From NCBI GenBank assembly GCA_022592445.1, contig JABYQR010000030.1, positions 162,201 to 226,200 on the forward strand: a stretch of DNA of 64,000 bases, given 5' to 3'. Of the stretch, positions 11,532-23,823 are shown one piece after another. This DNA is from Cytidiella melzeri (Eukaryota; Basidiomycota; Agaricomycetes; Polyporales; Irpicaceae). A program made the translations under genes and the position numbers. Numbering within the stretch: position 1 is the first letter of the stretch; every line of letters begins with the position of its first letter. Below the pieces are notes generated by a model. The model was not told where the DNA came from. It did no database searches and saw nothing but the letters and a program-made list of their open reading frames with translations.

Positions 11532-12030
11532 TTAACGCTTCGGCGCCCACAACTCGTACAGTTCTTTGTCCGCAGGATCGAAGCAAGTCACGATAGACGG
11601 GTCGGAGCGAACGACCAGCTTTCTGACCGGTGTGCCTATGTTCATCAGCTGCATATTTTGCGCGGATTGGAGTGCAGAGAGGCGCAGGGAGGGACGAGAG
11701 TCCAGTGCACGCGAGATGTTGCCCGAGGTTGAAGCTGTGGCTGAGCTTGGGGGTGAAGCGTTTTCAGCTGGCCGTGGAGAGCCCTGTAGAAGCAACGTGA
11801 AGCAACGTGTAGAGAGAGTACAAATGAGTACGAGCTGGGGTATTCGTAAGCGAACCTAGCTTGATCTGACCGGTTGAGGAGTGGAAGGCCGTCGGTTCCG
11901 CAGACTGGCATCGGGGTCTGTTGGGACGTCCCGACCTATAGAGACAGTGAGAAACGGCCTGCAGCAACAAGGTATCAGTGTGGTCACCTGGAGAAGTAAA
12001 AGGCGATGTCAAACGCGTCGAGGATGCCAT
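11532..12030 (-). CDS. Small unrecognised protein, three exons
   Basis: Exons 11988-12030, 11871-11935 and 11532-11783, with 52- and 87-nt introns. The total is 360 nt, 119 residues, whole codons. The start ATG gives MASSTRLTSPFTSPGRD after splicing, then a basic and proline-rich stretch (RNRRPSTPQP). The C-terminal half contains LRLSALQSAQNMQLMNIGTP, then SIVTCFDPADKELYELW. I do not recognise the family. The clean splice phases and the conserved-looking C-terminus argue for a real gene. It is divergent from VID27, with only about 175 bp between the two ATGs, so the promoter region must be shared. Confidence 0.55.
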
Positions 12031-12205
12031 GAATGTGCTAGTTTTCCTCACCAGAGGTGCAGAGTTGAGGAGCGTGATGGCCAAGCTGTGACATAACGTG
12101 ATCTTGAGTCACGTTGATGTGACCGAACGCGGCGCGATCGGTGCGTCACAGGGGCCGCAAACAAGTTGAAGCACTTCAAGAGCTTTCTTTCTGACCACCA
12201 CCACC

Positions 12206-15016
12206 ATGAATATTTTCCGCAGTTGTACGTGTTTTGCTGATCCGGCATGGTTCATTTGCTGATATACATCTCTACCAGTGATGGGAAAGGTCTGGCGTAA
12301 GTCTCAGATCAGTTTTCGCGCACCAAGCCCGCCTTGACATCATCGTCTTTATCTTAGACGATCCTAATGCTGCAGAGGTCGTGAAGATATCCGAGGGTCA
12401 GCTGTATCTGGTTCGGGAAGAGACTATTCGAAGTGACAGGGAGTGCATGTGCGTATACTTATGTAAGAACGCGCTTTCGAATGAGAATTCGACCTCTGCT
12501 GCACAGATACAACGATGCCATGGCCACCATCCGGCGAGTACCCTCCATCGACCATCACTTTCAGCTTGTCATCACCCGAGTATACGAGGATGGTGATCAG
12601 GAGCTGCTAGAGGATGAGGATGAAAGTGAGTTTAGAACTTGTTTGTGCTTTTTGAAAGGCCAAAACTTTTCGCAGCGGACGAGGAGCGTACGTTCCTCAT
12701 TGGGGAGGAACTGCACTTCAGGACGGGCCAAACTGATGGCGACCCTACTTTCATATGGCGGGATATCGAAGGCGACGCCACCGAGTTCTATGAGTTTGTT
12801 GCAAGAGGCACCAATGAACCGACGAGGGCCTTCTTCGAGACTTGTATGTACCGGGCTATGTATGAGCGGAAATACAAGACCACTGCCGACAGTACGCAGG
12901 ACAAGGATTTGGCGGAGTTCATCTGGCAGTGCGTAATTTCGTATTACCTGAAGCGTGTTCTAATCAGCGCACATAGGCCTCCACCACCCAAGAATGAGAA
13001 AGCCAAAGCCACCAAGAAACGCTCTACATCCTCACAGTATCTAGAAGAGCCTATATCCTCTCAAGCTTCGGCCTCCCAGTCTACCGCATCTGAAAGCGAA
13101 GTGCTAGAGGCGCTACCAACACCACACATTGATCCTGGCATACAGACCTACACCGGTGCAGTTGCCATGCTTCACCGCCATGACTATGAGCAGGGCAGAT
13201 TTGTGCAGGAGCACGCAGTATTTGCACAGATTGTCCGACTAGTCAATAGTCCTCCATTCGAGTACTACCTCATGGCAGCAAATGGCGAACACGTTTTTCT
13301 AAGCCATCAGATCACTTCCGACATGAACCAGAACATCGCCAGGAGCATCAAGTCGCTAACATGGAACCATATCAGCGACGGCATTGGGGAAAGTTGGTGT
13401 TTGGAGTTCTATGCAGACGAGGATTTCAAGAACGTCATTGAGGGCCTGACGATCGCCCTTTGGGAACACGGTAATCAGTTTTCATGGGCAAAGGCAAAGG
13501 TACATATATGAAACTACATCTTGTGCTCTGTCTTACCCAATGTTAAAAACAGGCGGATGAGCAGGCATATGCAAGGAGCGCCAATGAGGATGTCGAAATG
13601 AAGGATGTCGAGGACGAGTCTGATGACGAAGAAGCTGTCCTCGATGAACTTGGTGAGTGCTTTTCGTCTCTTACAATCGAGAACAGATGTCTCACCATAT
13701 CGCAGAGAAAGAGGATGATGACGAATCAGAACAGGAAGACGACGATGACGTCTCTGAAGACGAGGAAGATCGACCCCCAGCGTTGGGCAAAGGCGAGAAG
13801 AACTCTCAGCTGACCGTTGGCTATAAGGGCGACAGATCATATGTCGTTCGTGGCAACAACATTGGTGTCTTCAGTCATACAGGAGATCACGGTCAAGTCA
13901 AGTACCACGCGACTATTGGCAAGATTGCGGTGCCGAAGACTGGACGTGCCATCAAGCCCAAACAGGTTATGCTACACGAGCAAGACACCAAGATGGTGAT
14001 CATGGACGAGGGCGCGCCGAACTCCCTCTTCGAGCTCGACATCGAGCGCGGGAAGATCGTTGAAGAGTGGAAGGTGAACGAGAACATCCCTGTCAAGTAC
14101 ATCGCCCCCGATAGCAAGTTCGCACCGATGACACGCGAGCAAACGTTGGTAGGAGCCTCCGGGAACGCACTTTTCCGAATCGACCCTCGCATGAGCGGCG
14201 ATAAGATGGTAGAAAGCCAGTACAAGCAGTACGCGGGCAAGAATAAATTCTCAGGTGTGACCACCACTGCTGCAGGCAAACTTGCCGTCGCATCCGAGAA
14301 GGGTGACATCAGGCTGTTCGACGCGATTGGCAAGAACGCGAAGACGGCGCTGCCTCCGCTTGGAGATCCCATTATCGGCGTGGATGTCACATCGGATGGA
14401 AGATGGGTGGTCGCAACGACGAAGACATACTTGTTGCTGATTGATACTTTAATCGGAGAGGGACGCTATGCGGGCAGTTTGGGCTTTGATAGGAGCTTCC
14501 CTGCGGACGCGAAGCCGATACCGAGGAGATTGCAGCTGAGAGCGGAGCATGTTGCGTATATGGGACATGCGGTGGATTTCACGCCTGCAAGGTGCGTCAT
14601 CGCATGTTAGTATCAAGTGCCACACGTCAACTGAAACCAACTCCAATCGGACAGGTTCAACACAGGCGAAGGTCAGCAAGAGAACGCGATCATCACCTCG
14701 ACAGGCGAATTCGTCGTCGCGTGGGACTTTGGCAAGGTCAAGAAGGGCTTGCTCGACAGATACGAAATCAAGAAGTACGAGGATCACGTTGTGCAAGACA
14801 ACTTCAAGTTTGGTGATGATAAGGAAATCGTGCGTGTTCTTGTCTCCTGCTCTGCTTGGCTTTGATTGACTCGTTTACTTTACGTAGATTGTTGCAATGG
14901 AGAACAACGTCGTTGCTGTCAACAAGAAGGCTCTGCGTAAGCCGACACGAGCGTCACTCGCCACGCCGACGAGGAACTTGCGTAGTCGGTCAAGTATCGT
15001 GAACAGCCCGTTTTGA
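12206..15016 (+). CDS. VID27: VID27 family protein
   Basis: Ten exons: 12206-12221, 12279-12296, 12358-12448, 12507-12625, 12676-12928, 12977-13499, 13553-13652, 13706-14591, 14655-14829, 14888-15016. The sum is 2310 nt, 769 residues, close to the yeast protein length. The N-terminus is MNIFRMMGKVW followed by an EGQLYLVREE segment. The middle has FIWRDIEGDATEFYEFVARG and RAFFETCMYRAMYERKY. An acidic linker (near 13600-13770) precedes the conserved C-terminal WD/beta-propeller-like domain with IATIGKIAVPK-type and VDVTSDGRWVVATTKTYLLL repeats, ending NSPF. Yeast Vid27 was linked to vacuole import and degradation, but its molecular role is poorly defined. All splice sites are GT..AG and no lesion is seen. 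Confidence 0.93.
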
Positions 15017-15560
15017 TCTCTAGCGGTGTTAGTCTGTCCTGGAGTGTTACGACGTAAGAAAAAAAAACAATGTAAAGTCTAGGTAATCAGTATTTTCTAT
15101 ACCCGTCGCCCGTGTTGGTAGCTTTTGACATCATGCGTATTACCCTGTATCTCTGTTCACCAGCCTCCATCAATTTGTGCACCCAGATTGTTTGTATGCG
15201 ATACCTTGATGACTAGTCCCAGGATCTGAAGCTCGTAATGAAAAGATTCTATATTTCCGCCGCATCTGTATCACTTGTTATTTCTGTGGCCATAGACGTG
15301 CATGGTTCACTACTCTGCTCCGTTCAGGCTCTTCAGAGTCCTCATCATCTTGACTCCGTATTGCGTAACACTTGCTGCCAGTGTTGTCGTGGTGATTTCT
15401 GTCACAGGCAGCACTCGTCAAGCGGCTATCCCAGGTATTTTTAAAGACTTATATGCATGAGTGTAACGAAAATAGCCAACGTGTGTGTAGTGCAAACGGA
15501 TGCAATGCGGAGTCATCATGAGCGTCAAACGAGAAGGATGAGTGAAACGCGAATTACCGA
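15017..15560. other. Intergenic stretch with one weak small ORF
   Basis: Downstream of VID27. An ATG frame at 15238-15444 (68 codons) starts with a hydrophobic segment and holds a few cysteines (CCQCC), but no relative is recognised and splice-like signals interrupt it. Treated as unproven. Confidence 0.3.
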
Positions 15561-15569
15561 AAGCGGAAA

Positions 15570-16720
15570 CAGCGCTGAATGACTACGATTCCAACCACCG
15601 CTGAAGCCGCACGCGGCCTGTTTGCGTTTTTGCAAGCCTTGCTTCCCTTCCTACGTCTTTTTGTATGTGTTCATCGGTATCCCGACTTGTTTCGTCCGGC
15701 TAAATGTGTAATAGAAACCCGAAATTCACCGAAAACTAGCGGGGGCACAAAAGACAATGCGTCAAATCGGGCTACAGCTCATCGCGGAAAAAGAAGGCAT
15801 TAATCGTCGTTGCGAGCGGGCAGGGCAATATCGAGAGTCTGGAAGGATGTCCACGGGCGTGATCTGGTGACGTTGCTCATCAAGGCAAATATACCCGAGA
15901 GTCAACGGTTAACAGACGAGGAGGTTCTCGCGCGTAAACAAACCCTGCATTTTACAGCCAAGCAACTTATGGAGGTCCCGACATTCATCACCGCAGGGCA
16001 GGATAAAACGTATACGGCGATAACGTGGACGCTACTCGAACTGACACATCATTCAGAAGCCCAACGCAACTCCAAGATAAACTTTTCACTGTTTCGACAG
16101 AGAATCCGACCATGAAAGAGCTGCAAGCACGACCTCGCCTAGACATGGTCGTCAAGGACGCTTCGGCGCTGCGTCGTTATCCATTCGTGCCGTATACAGC
16201 TCACATAGCGATGTAAGGCGACGTAATCCCTTGTGTCATGCCCTGTACAGACAGAGATGCTGTTCAAGATATGAGTTCGGTATGTGAGCTGTCTATGTTC
16301 TTTGGGTTTGCTGCTCAAAGAATATCAACAAAGTGCAGAAGAGCGACATTGGCATCGTCTCACTTCAATCTGTGCACAGATATAAGCTTTACTGGGGCGA
16401 AAACGCCGTGGAATTCATTTTGCGTCGTTGGCTCTTTGCCGTGCTTTTTTTTCATGAATACTAAGCACCATATTTCCTGTTCAATATACCAGAACGTTGG
16501 GAAACCCTTCCGGACTTCGTTGCCTCCCTCCCTGGTGTGTTCGGCCATCTACTCACTTTCCTCGGAGGACCCAGGTCATGCATCGGATACCGTTTCTCAC
16601 TCGTCAAGTGCGTGTATACAGACTTTTTTGTGACCAAAAGCTGACCCGCTCTCATCAATAATCGTAAAATGAAAGCCTTGCACTTCGCACTTCGTCCGTT
16701 CGTATTATTTCGAGCCGGAT
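15570..16720 (+). pseudogene. Cytochrome P450 relic
   Basis: Scattered frames carry the P450 C-terminal half in order: a K-T-M-R-Q-I-G-L-Q-L-I-A-E-K segment near 15750, GRDLVTLLIKANIPESQRL near 15870, an I-helix-like FITAGQDKTYTAITWTLLEL near 15985, and PTMKELQARPRLDMVVKDAS near 16110. An E-R-W-E-T-L-P-D-F stretch near 16500 and the heme-binding FLGGPRSCIG at 16558-16587 follow. P450s are heme monooxygenases. The ExxR region is altered (VVKDASALRR in place of a KE-LR motif), frames shift repeatedly, and stop codons fall between the pieces. The N-terminal membrane anchor and substrate-recognition half are missing. A dead gene rather than a functional enzyme. Confidence 0.8.
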
Positions 16721-17257
16721 GTCCCTGCAGATAAGATCAAGGCGAAGAGAAACGCTGTCCAGCGTGCTGTAGTTGTTGGGGACGATGGCAAGGAGGAAGC
16801 GACGACGCCATCCCTCATTAGGCCGTATGTCCACGCATAATACTTGAGCGGTTCAGGCTCCCACCGGGGATATTTTTTTGGCTTCAAGTTGGACTGTACC
16901 GCTTGAGCAACTTCACACAGTATCCGCGTATAGCATGCTGCCGACGTCAACGGATCGTGCTGTTTTCTCACTATACATATGACGGTGCGTACAATACTCT
17001 AAACCTGGTTAGCATAATCCATACACCCGAACATAATCCACTCAAAGCATGACAAGCAGTCTTCCACCTGAGGTATCACATGTCCTGAATTGACGCCAGT
17101 GTTATGTTCACACCGTGTACGAGGTTTAGCGGGCTCGCAGCCGTCGAGCGTCGACGGATGATCCTTTCATCCATGCACCTATATATATTGGCCTCTACGT
17201 CAGGCCGCGGTAAACCGGGAAGGCTAACCCCAGCTCTGTTCCCTGTGAAGCCTCGGT

Positions 17258-19024
17258 ATGTCCCTGCACCTCCATCCCCCCTTTCGTGCGGAGCACCTTG
17301 GGTCGTTGAAGCGACCTGCCAAGCTCCTCGAGAAACGCGACGCATTTGACAAGAAGGAGATCTCGGCAGAAGAGTTGAAGAACACTGAAGATGAAGCTAT
17401 CAAGGCGATCGTACAAATGCAGCGCGAAGTAGGGATTAAATCTATTACGGATGGCGAGTTTAGAAGGTATGTTTCATCTCAAATTATTGTTGTTGTGCGA
17501 TATTAATATTTGAACGAAGACATATGTTCTTCGACGGAGTGTTTGATAATATGGAGGGAATGGAACATGTACCTGAAGGTAGGACTTTACCGGCGTTTCA
17601 TTTTGTAGCTGCTAATGACCTATATATCAGTTCCATTATACATGTTCATGGTACGTCCATACTCTAGACCGTCGGCACTGAGTCTACTTACAACAACACC
17701 AGGAATACGTGCCCGACTACATAGCGTTCAAGAAATGGGAGTTCAAGGGTGCAGATTCTTACATCTGCAAGGTATGGGGTCCGACATTCCATCGTTTGTT
17801 CTACCATAACTGTCATTGCTACACAGGGAAAGCTGAAGAGGACGAAACCGTTTTACGTTCCTCAGTTTGAACAGCTGAAAGCATTCACGAAGCCTGAAGT
17901 AGATTTATGCTGATCTCTCCAACTTGCGCAATGCTCATACCACATACTCCACAGGAACATGCGGGTCTCAAAATTACAATGTGCGCACCCGAGTGGTACC
18001 ATCTGCGCCACGGAGAGTATGCCTACGACAAAAACATTTACAAGAACGACGGTACGTGCACGGACGAGCAAAACGCTGTACTTTGATCACCCAACCGGAA
18101 TTTGGCTCTCCAGCGGAATACTTTGCAGATATTGCAGTCGCATATCAAGAGGAGATCCAAGCTCTGTATGAGGCGGGTTGCAGTACGTCAAATGATATCC
18201 TGTCAGCCGATTGAAGAGTCGATTCATACCAATCCACCTTTCAGGAAATATCCAGATTGATGACCCCTTGCTAGCCTACTTCTGCGCCGAGTCTATGATC
18301 AAAGGCATGGAGGAACGTGGCATTGACCACGAAGCTATTTTGGACACTTACATCAAGGCCTATAACGACTGCCTCAAGGGACACCCGAAAGATATGACTG
18401 TTGGCTTGCATCTTTGTAGGGGTAATTTCAGAGTAAGCCCTAGCTTCTGCACTGTATGTCAGAGCGTGATTTCTTGACGAAAGGTGTCAATAGGGTGGCA
18501 TGCACTTCAGCGAAGGTGGCTACGACCGCATCGCGATCAAACTGTTCACGCAAATTGACGTGGACGTCTACTACCTCGAATATGACACTGAACGCGCGGG
18601 AACCTTTGAACCTCTCAAACATCTCCCGAAGCATAAAGTAGTTGTCTTGGGATTGATCACGTCCAAGTTCCCCAAGGTAAGTACCGAGCTGTGCTTTTCT
18701 TCCTATGCAGTTCATGGATGCGCGTCCGATATAGCTTGAAGACCCCGTGGAGCTGAAGAAGAAGATACACGCAGCTGCAGAGGTTATTGCTGGAGGGACG
18801 GAGAAACGGTCTTTTGAGGAAGCGATGAACCAGTGCGTGATTTTTCTGTCAATTTTACGTTATGCTTTCTCTTACCGAGCAACGATGTCGGCAGGATCTG
18901 CATCAGCCCTCAGTGCGGATTCGCATCTCACGCTGAAGGAAACCCGGTCACCGAAGAGGACGTGAAGCGCAAACTGGCACTGGTTGTTCAGACTGCGAAG
19001 GACGTCTGGCCCTCAGACGCATGA
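17258..19024 (+). CDS. Cobalamin-independent methionine synthase-like protein (MetE C-terminal family)
   Basis: Eleven exons: 17258-17466, 17520-17578, 17631-17650, 17703-17771, 17827-17898, 17955-18051, 18114-18182, 18245-18432, 18494-18676, 18735-18832, 18895-19024; 1194 nt, 397 residues. It starts MSLHLHPPFRAEHLGSLKRP. Family motifs are SITDGEF, NIQIDDPLLAYFC, VGLHLCRGNF, GGMHFSEGGY, VYYLEY and the C-terminal ISPQCGFAS. The H-x-C in LHLC, the acidic residue of LEY and the C of PQCGF fit the zinc-thiolate site of MetE-type methyltransferases. Length matches single-domain, short MetE-like proteins rather than the two-domain 760-residue enzyme. The true methyl acceptor is not clear. No lesions. 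Confidence 0.85.
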
Positions 19025-19685
19025 CTCATGATGGGCATTATCCCCTGGTTTGAGGGGGTAAACTGAATCAGTTGTATTTTAGCGGTCCACTGTTACGAAG
19101 TAACCTTGTATTGTAGGTTCACCAGCGCATAGTCTGGGAAAATGTGTTCAACCACAGGCCGTGGAGTTTATTGTATCACATCTGCAGGGGAAAACCACGA
19201 TGTGAGGCGTAGCTAAACGTTAGACGTAGGCCTGTACGAAGTGCGTTAGCTATGCTGCGCGAAGTGACCATGGGAGGAAGACTAGAAATGGTTTGCCTGC
19301 TATGTTTTCGGTCGGTGATGCACACCTTAAAGTTGAGTAATCGACGTGGCGAGCCGTAAGATCTTCAGGCAAAGACGTCTAAGCTCTTACCTTGTTACGG
19401 TCACGAATGGGAGTTTCAAGCAGACAAACTTCCACCACAACGAAGGATGACAGTTGAATCAATTGAGGATTTGGCGAACGTACGTAGACTACACCAGGTA
19501 ACCCATTCGCTCGCACAAGGCTCTGCGCCTGGTGGCCGTAGCACAGTTGCAGGCGGTATGAACCAGCCACAATCCTGCGATTAGCATGTTTTACAGGCAG
19601 ATGAACATACACCCAGCCGCGATATAAGCAAGACTTTAGGACAGCGGTAAGCAACAGATTCTTGCTCAACGCCATAAACGCACCT
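19025..19685. other. Intergenic between convergent genes
   Basis: Lies between the convergent ends of the MetE-like and DUF6533 genes. A minus-strand ATG frame (19379-19675, 98 codons) has no recognisable motif and is probably chance. Confidence 0.4.
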
Positions 19686-21212
19686 CTATACCATAGATGT
19701 GTTATGATCTGGCTTTTGGAGTGGATCGTCTGATAACTTTAGTCGTGAGTGATCTTCTTGGTCGGACGCAGGCGCGACAGAGTGTGCGACTTCCCGCTCA
19801 TCATAACCAGAGTGGAGACTCTCATCTAGATTACCAATCAGGCTGCGGCGGAATTGCAACGTCGGGACTGAGAGAGTCGAAATGTTCGAAGCGTGAAAGT
19901 TATGATGCGCCGTCCAGCGGAGATTCAGAATAAAGCGGGAGGAAAGAATAGAAGTGATGCTGTAGTTAAAATGAGTCAAAGTAAAGTATACGGTAGATTG
20001 CACCCACACAGTTATGAATGGCCCAACAAATGTTTTACCCTGCAATAGACTTGTAGAGATATTCAATTAGTGGGCAAAGACCAAACTACTTACCGTTGTC
20101 TCTTCTACAATCATCTGACTGATGTTGAGGATTAAAAAAACGCTGCGAAGAAGTGAGCGAACGTCTTCATTTCGACCACCAGTAAAAATCACTTGCATGA
20201 AGTACAACGTGCCTGTAGACAAGTCATATGATGAGCGTATGCATGAGTATATTGAGGCAACATTGACTACAAACTATCGCGCATCATCAAAGTGGACAGG
20301 CTGGAGCTCAAGCCCACCGCGTTGGCAGATCTGAAAGTCCCTGCTGTCTTGACCAAGGTAACGACCAGAAGGATAACGTCCGCCATGATGACCGTTATTC
20401 GCGTTGCCCGAGTCACTAAAGATGCACGATGAGTACTATTGCTTGATGCGTCTAGTGTATATCCTACATCTATCGAGTAGTATGTCATTTACGACGTTTC
20501 AAGACCTTTTGAATATTAGGATGACGTACTGTGCTTGAAGTAAAGGGCTCATGGGCACTAGCACACCGCAAACGTCGACACCTGGGATAGCCACGCTCGT
20601 TGATATGCTTGCCTGATACTGCCAATAGACTGGTCAGCCGAGTTCAAAGCCATGCTCACTTAACTCACTGAATTTGCCCCTATAGGCACACAACCAAGGG
20701 CAAACACGGATAATCCCAAATATTTGCGATATCCCCAGGGTGAGATCGCAAAGGCACGCAATGATGCGAGTACTAAACCATAGCATATTAGACGTCTTCC
20801 ACTGCGGGGTCGGGTAATCTCACAAGAGGATTGGAGCAGCAGGAGTACCGCGAGCACGCTGCAGCTACAGTAGAAGTACAGCGAGCTCAATGTTCGAATC
20901 TGACCGACATTCCACAAGCGTACCTCTGCAGAAGACGTTAACCGCACAGTCGAGATGAAACATTTGTACAGGTACACTCACATTTGCGCCTGTGCCGGAA
21001 ACTATTACTACAATACTGTAAGCCAGTAAACAGTATCGATTTGCGATCAGGAGGATGGAGGGTGTCGCGAGCTCCCGTCGCCATACAACTAGAATCTCCT
21101 GTTCCAATGTGATTACATACTCGTACACAACGAACGCTGTGTCAGATCACATTGTCAGCGCAAGGTTGGGGCATGATCCTTGCTGCATACCGAGAAGAGC
21201 GATGGAAATCAT
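19686..21212 (-). CDS. DUF6533-domain multi-span membrane protein
   Basis: Basidiomycete proteins of this type begin with a DUF6533 domain and have about seven membrane spans; their role is unknown. Splicing an exon at the ATG (21212) to the next gives FVVYEYVITLEQEILVVWRR and IANRYCLLAYSIVVIV, the domain signature. Further hydrophobic exons follow (LRDLTLGISQIFG-like near 20740; RITVIMADVILLVVTLVKT near 20380). Then come a T-L-Y-F exon (20094-20212) and a last exon (19686-20039) with YSITSILSSRFILNLR and a polar tail. The final introns are 20213-20274 and 20040-20093. Exons in 20480-20900 were not resolved base by base, so a hidden lesion is possible. Confidence 0.65.
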
Positions 21213-21239
21213 GGCATTGGTACGAAACGAACTGAGATA

Positions 21240-22525
21240 CATGCTTATTCAGTGAAGCACAATTATTAGAGCGAGTGGAGTTCACCTGAATAGCTCGGCA
21301 CGGAGCAGAAGGCTACCTTCTTGAGACATGTCAAATGTCTTGAAGTTAATTGAAGCAGGGGTGTGAGTTGTAGCGTACATATCATCCACCAAATACCCAT
21401 ATGTATGGCTGCGAAAATGTTGGCGATGGTCAAGCGAGGTCGTAGTTATGGTGTGAGATAACTCCGGCGAAGCTGGAAGTGCGTGACTAACAGTCTCCTG
21501 TCGGTGGTCAGACCAAAAGTTCAACTCGGAAGATGAACAGCATTGTCGTGCACGTTGATAGTTACAACGCCTGAGTGCAACAGCATACCGGTTCGTTGAT
21601 GAGCCAAAACACTGATACCAACCTATAGCATATCAATCACGTTGCTGGTCATCCAGATTTATGAAGCCAAACATGGAGAATGTTATTGCTCACCTATGTA
21701 CCATCATACATCTCAATAAATGAGCCAAGATAGTAACTTGAAGTTGGTCATACCATGACGTTATGAATCACATCGGTTCTGCTCGCAACGGAATCACTTG
21801 AAGGTAACTGATTCTGATTTTCGACGCCACAGTTGAGAGCAACCGTAGCCAACTAGACAGTAGTACGAGAGTGACGGCGGGTTGGTCAGGTTATGCTGCC
21901 TGTGGATGTGATGATCGCGCTTTGTTGTTAACCATGGTCTGTGTTGTATCTATCCCGAGGAATTGTTTCAGGTGATGGTAGCAGTTCATACCCGCAGTTC
22001 ATTGAAGCGAACTTGCAATCAGGCGATGTTCTTGACAAGGACGTTACCTTCCATTCTTCGACTATCTTGTCGCGCTTGCGATTTAGATCGAAAAATTAGA
22101 AAAGTGTGCTGTTGGGGGCGTGAGTAGCGTCAGTACCTGAAAGAGTTTGGCATCATACCTTCACGGAGAAACGAATGAGAGCAGTAAAGCAGGACGTTAG
22201 CTGTACATGGTCGCTTTGTACTGCAGGAAGTGCGAAGTGGTAAAGAGCTGCCTAGATTAGTAGCGGGGGGATGCAGTAGCTTACGGTAGATTGACGTTGT
22301 AAGTTGAGCTTTAGATCTAGCAGAACAAAATTTGTTCCTTCCACCATTAGAACAAATTTGGGCAGATTGAGGGCGTGTACACTGCTGACTGGAAGCACCA
22401 ATATAACCTACACATCTACAAGCATCTGGAGTTCAGTTGACAAGCATTAAACCTGATAACTCACAGAGGCATCTTCGTGATAAGTGAGGTGCGGATAAAC
22501 CATCTACTGTACTGTACCTACTGAT
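21240..22525. other. Intergenic 1.3 kb without a recognised gene
   Basis: Only short frames. A short self-complementary motif AACAAAATTTGTT with a related AACAAATTT lies near 22322-22352. Nothing else stands out. Confidence 0.4.
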
Positions 22526-22530
22526 TTGAG

Positions 22531-23549
22531 CTATGTTAATGCATCTTCTGGTCCCAACAGACTGTCTACGAAGTCGGCAAATGTATCCCAAACCTCGTCT
22601 GCGGGAGTCACGCCAAGACGATCTTCGTCTCCTGGCCTGTACTTGCCCGTCTTCACTGGAAGTAGGCAGCAAAATCAGCACTATTCGGTCAAATGAGCGC
22701 AGTGATGTTCACCAAGTACCCGCCACAAGCCCAACTCTACTGCTCCTCCACCAAGGTCAGTCTCGACGTCGTCCCCGATAATGACCACCTTTCCCTCAGA
22801 GTTGTGGGAAATTTCGGAATCGTGGAAGCTGTCGATGACGGCTTCGAAGAAGGCACGACTTGGCTTGCCGACGGCCTCTGCTTTGACCCCTGCGGCATTC
22901 TCGAGCGCCGCTACAAATGGACCTGGGCCGAGTGAGAGCGTGTCGTTCGACGAGGACGAGGATGATCGGATGTACTTTGCTCTGTGCGTCGCGATGAGCG
23001 GTTTGTGATCGAGGAGAACGCGAAATGCGGTGTTCAGGTGTTCGTACGTGAAAAGGGAGGGTGCAAGGCCCACTACGACAGAATCATAGTCCTCTTTCGA
23101 ATCTGACGATGATGCTATTGCCTGTACTATTGAGTGTGTAAGACCGCTAATAGATGTGGAAGCATACAGGCACCAGATAGGCCGCAGAGCACTTCCTCTT
23201 TCGATGACTGCTCCAGAAGGCAGAACGGTCGCACGAGTCTCTTCTTGCGCAGCTGGCTATTCAGCGCGCCGAGACTGGTCCACATTTCCCTCCCTTTGCC
23301 TGAGTCGTCCAGTCCGCTTGTATGCTGCAGCTCGAAGCCCATGCTCTGCAGGCGTCGTTCAAGATCTACGCGTCCTTCTTTGCTCGTGTTGCTGCAGAAT
23401 CGAAAGGGGATCTGGTGGTTTGCATTATTACTCCTTCGTAAACGCGAGAGAGCGTTGACTGCGCCTGGCGTGGGTGACGAGCCAACATGAAGTGTGCCAG
23501 AGAGGTCGATGAGAAGAGCAGAGATGGGCGGTCGTGAGACAGTCGGCAT
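22531..23549 (-). CDS. HAD-superfamily phosphatase, HDHD2-like
   Basis: Exons 23168-23549, 22720-23126 and 22531-22650; 909 nt, 302 residues. The ATG gives MPTVSRPPISALLIDLSGTL. The D-L-S-G-T is HAD motif I with the nucleophile aspartate. A serine/threonine motif II follows in RFCSNTSKEG. The cap region contains VVVGLAPSLFTYEHLN. A GKPSRAFFEAVIDSF segment supplies the motif III lysine and VVIIGDDVETDLGGG supplies motif IV acidic residues. After an intron ending CAGTGAAG, the tail GKYRPGDED..PADEVWDTFADF matches the usual family ending. HDHD2-like proteins are cytosolic phosphatases with no settled substrate. Divergent from the arrestin-like gene (275 bp between ATGs). Confidence 0.85.
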
Positions 23550-23823
23550 CTGTGCGTGTGGGACAAGAAGTGCTGCTGATGGATCTATGACTTCATCGAT
23601 TACTTACATTGGATAAACAATTCCAAGTAAGCAAAGCGGTGGCCACATTAATGACTTTTCTATTACTTGTTAAGATTGCAGTTGTTACATGCTTGAGTCA
23701 GACGTTGCATGTGGATCTACGGCCGAACACTGTGCTCCCGGCGCGCTGACCATATGCTTCACCCAACACCCTTGAGCTTCTCTTCACAGCCTTCACCCTT
23801 GACCTCCACCACCAGCTCTCGCA

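Noticed and set aside
12031..12084. Longer start for the small gene beside VID27
   Set aside because: It begins at TTG and would remove the splice model that joins all exons in phase.
15238..15444. Possible small cysteine-containing secreted protein
   Set aside because: Only a weak hydrophobic start, no link to the shared-signal family, no promoter evidence.
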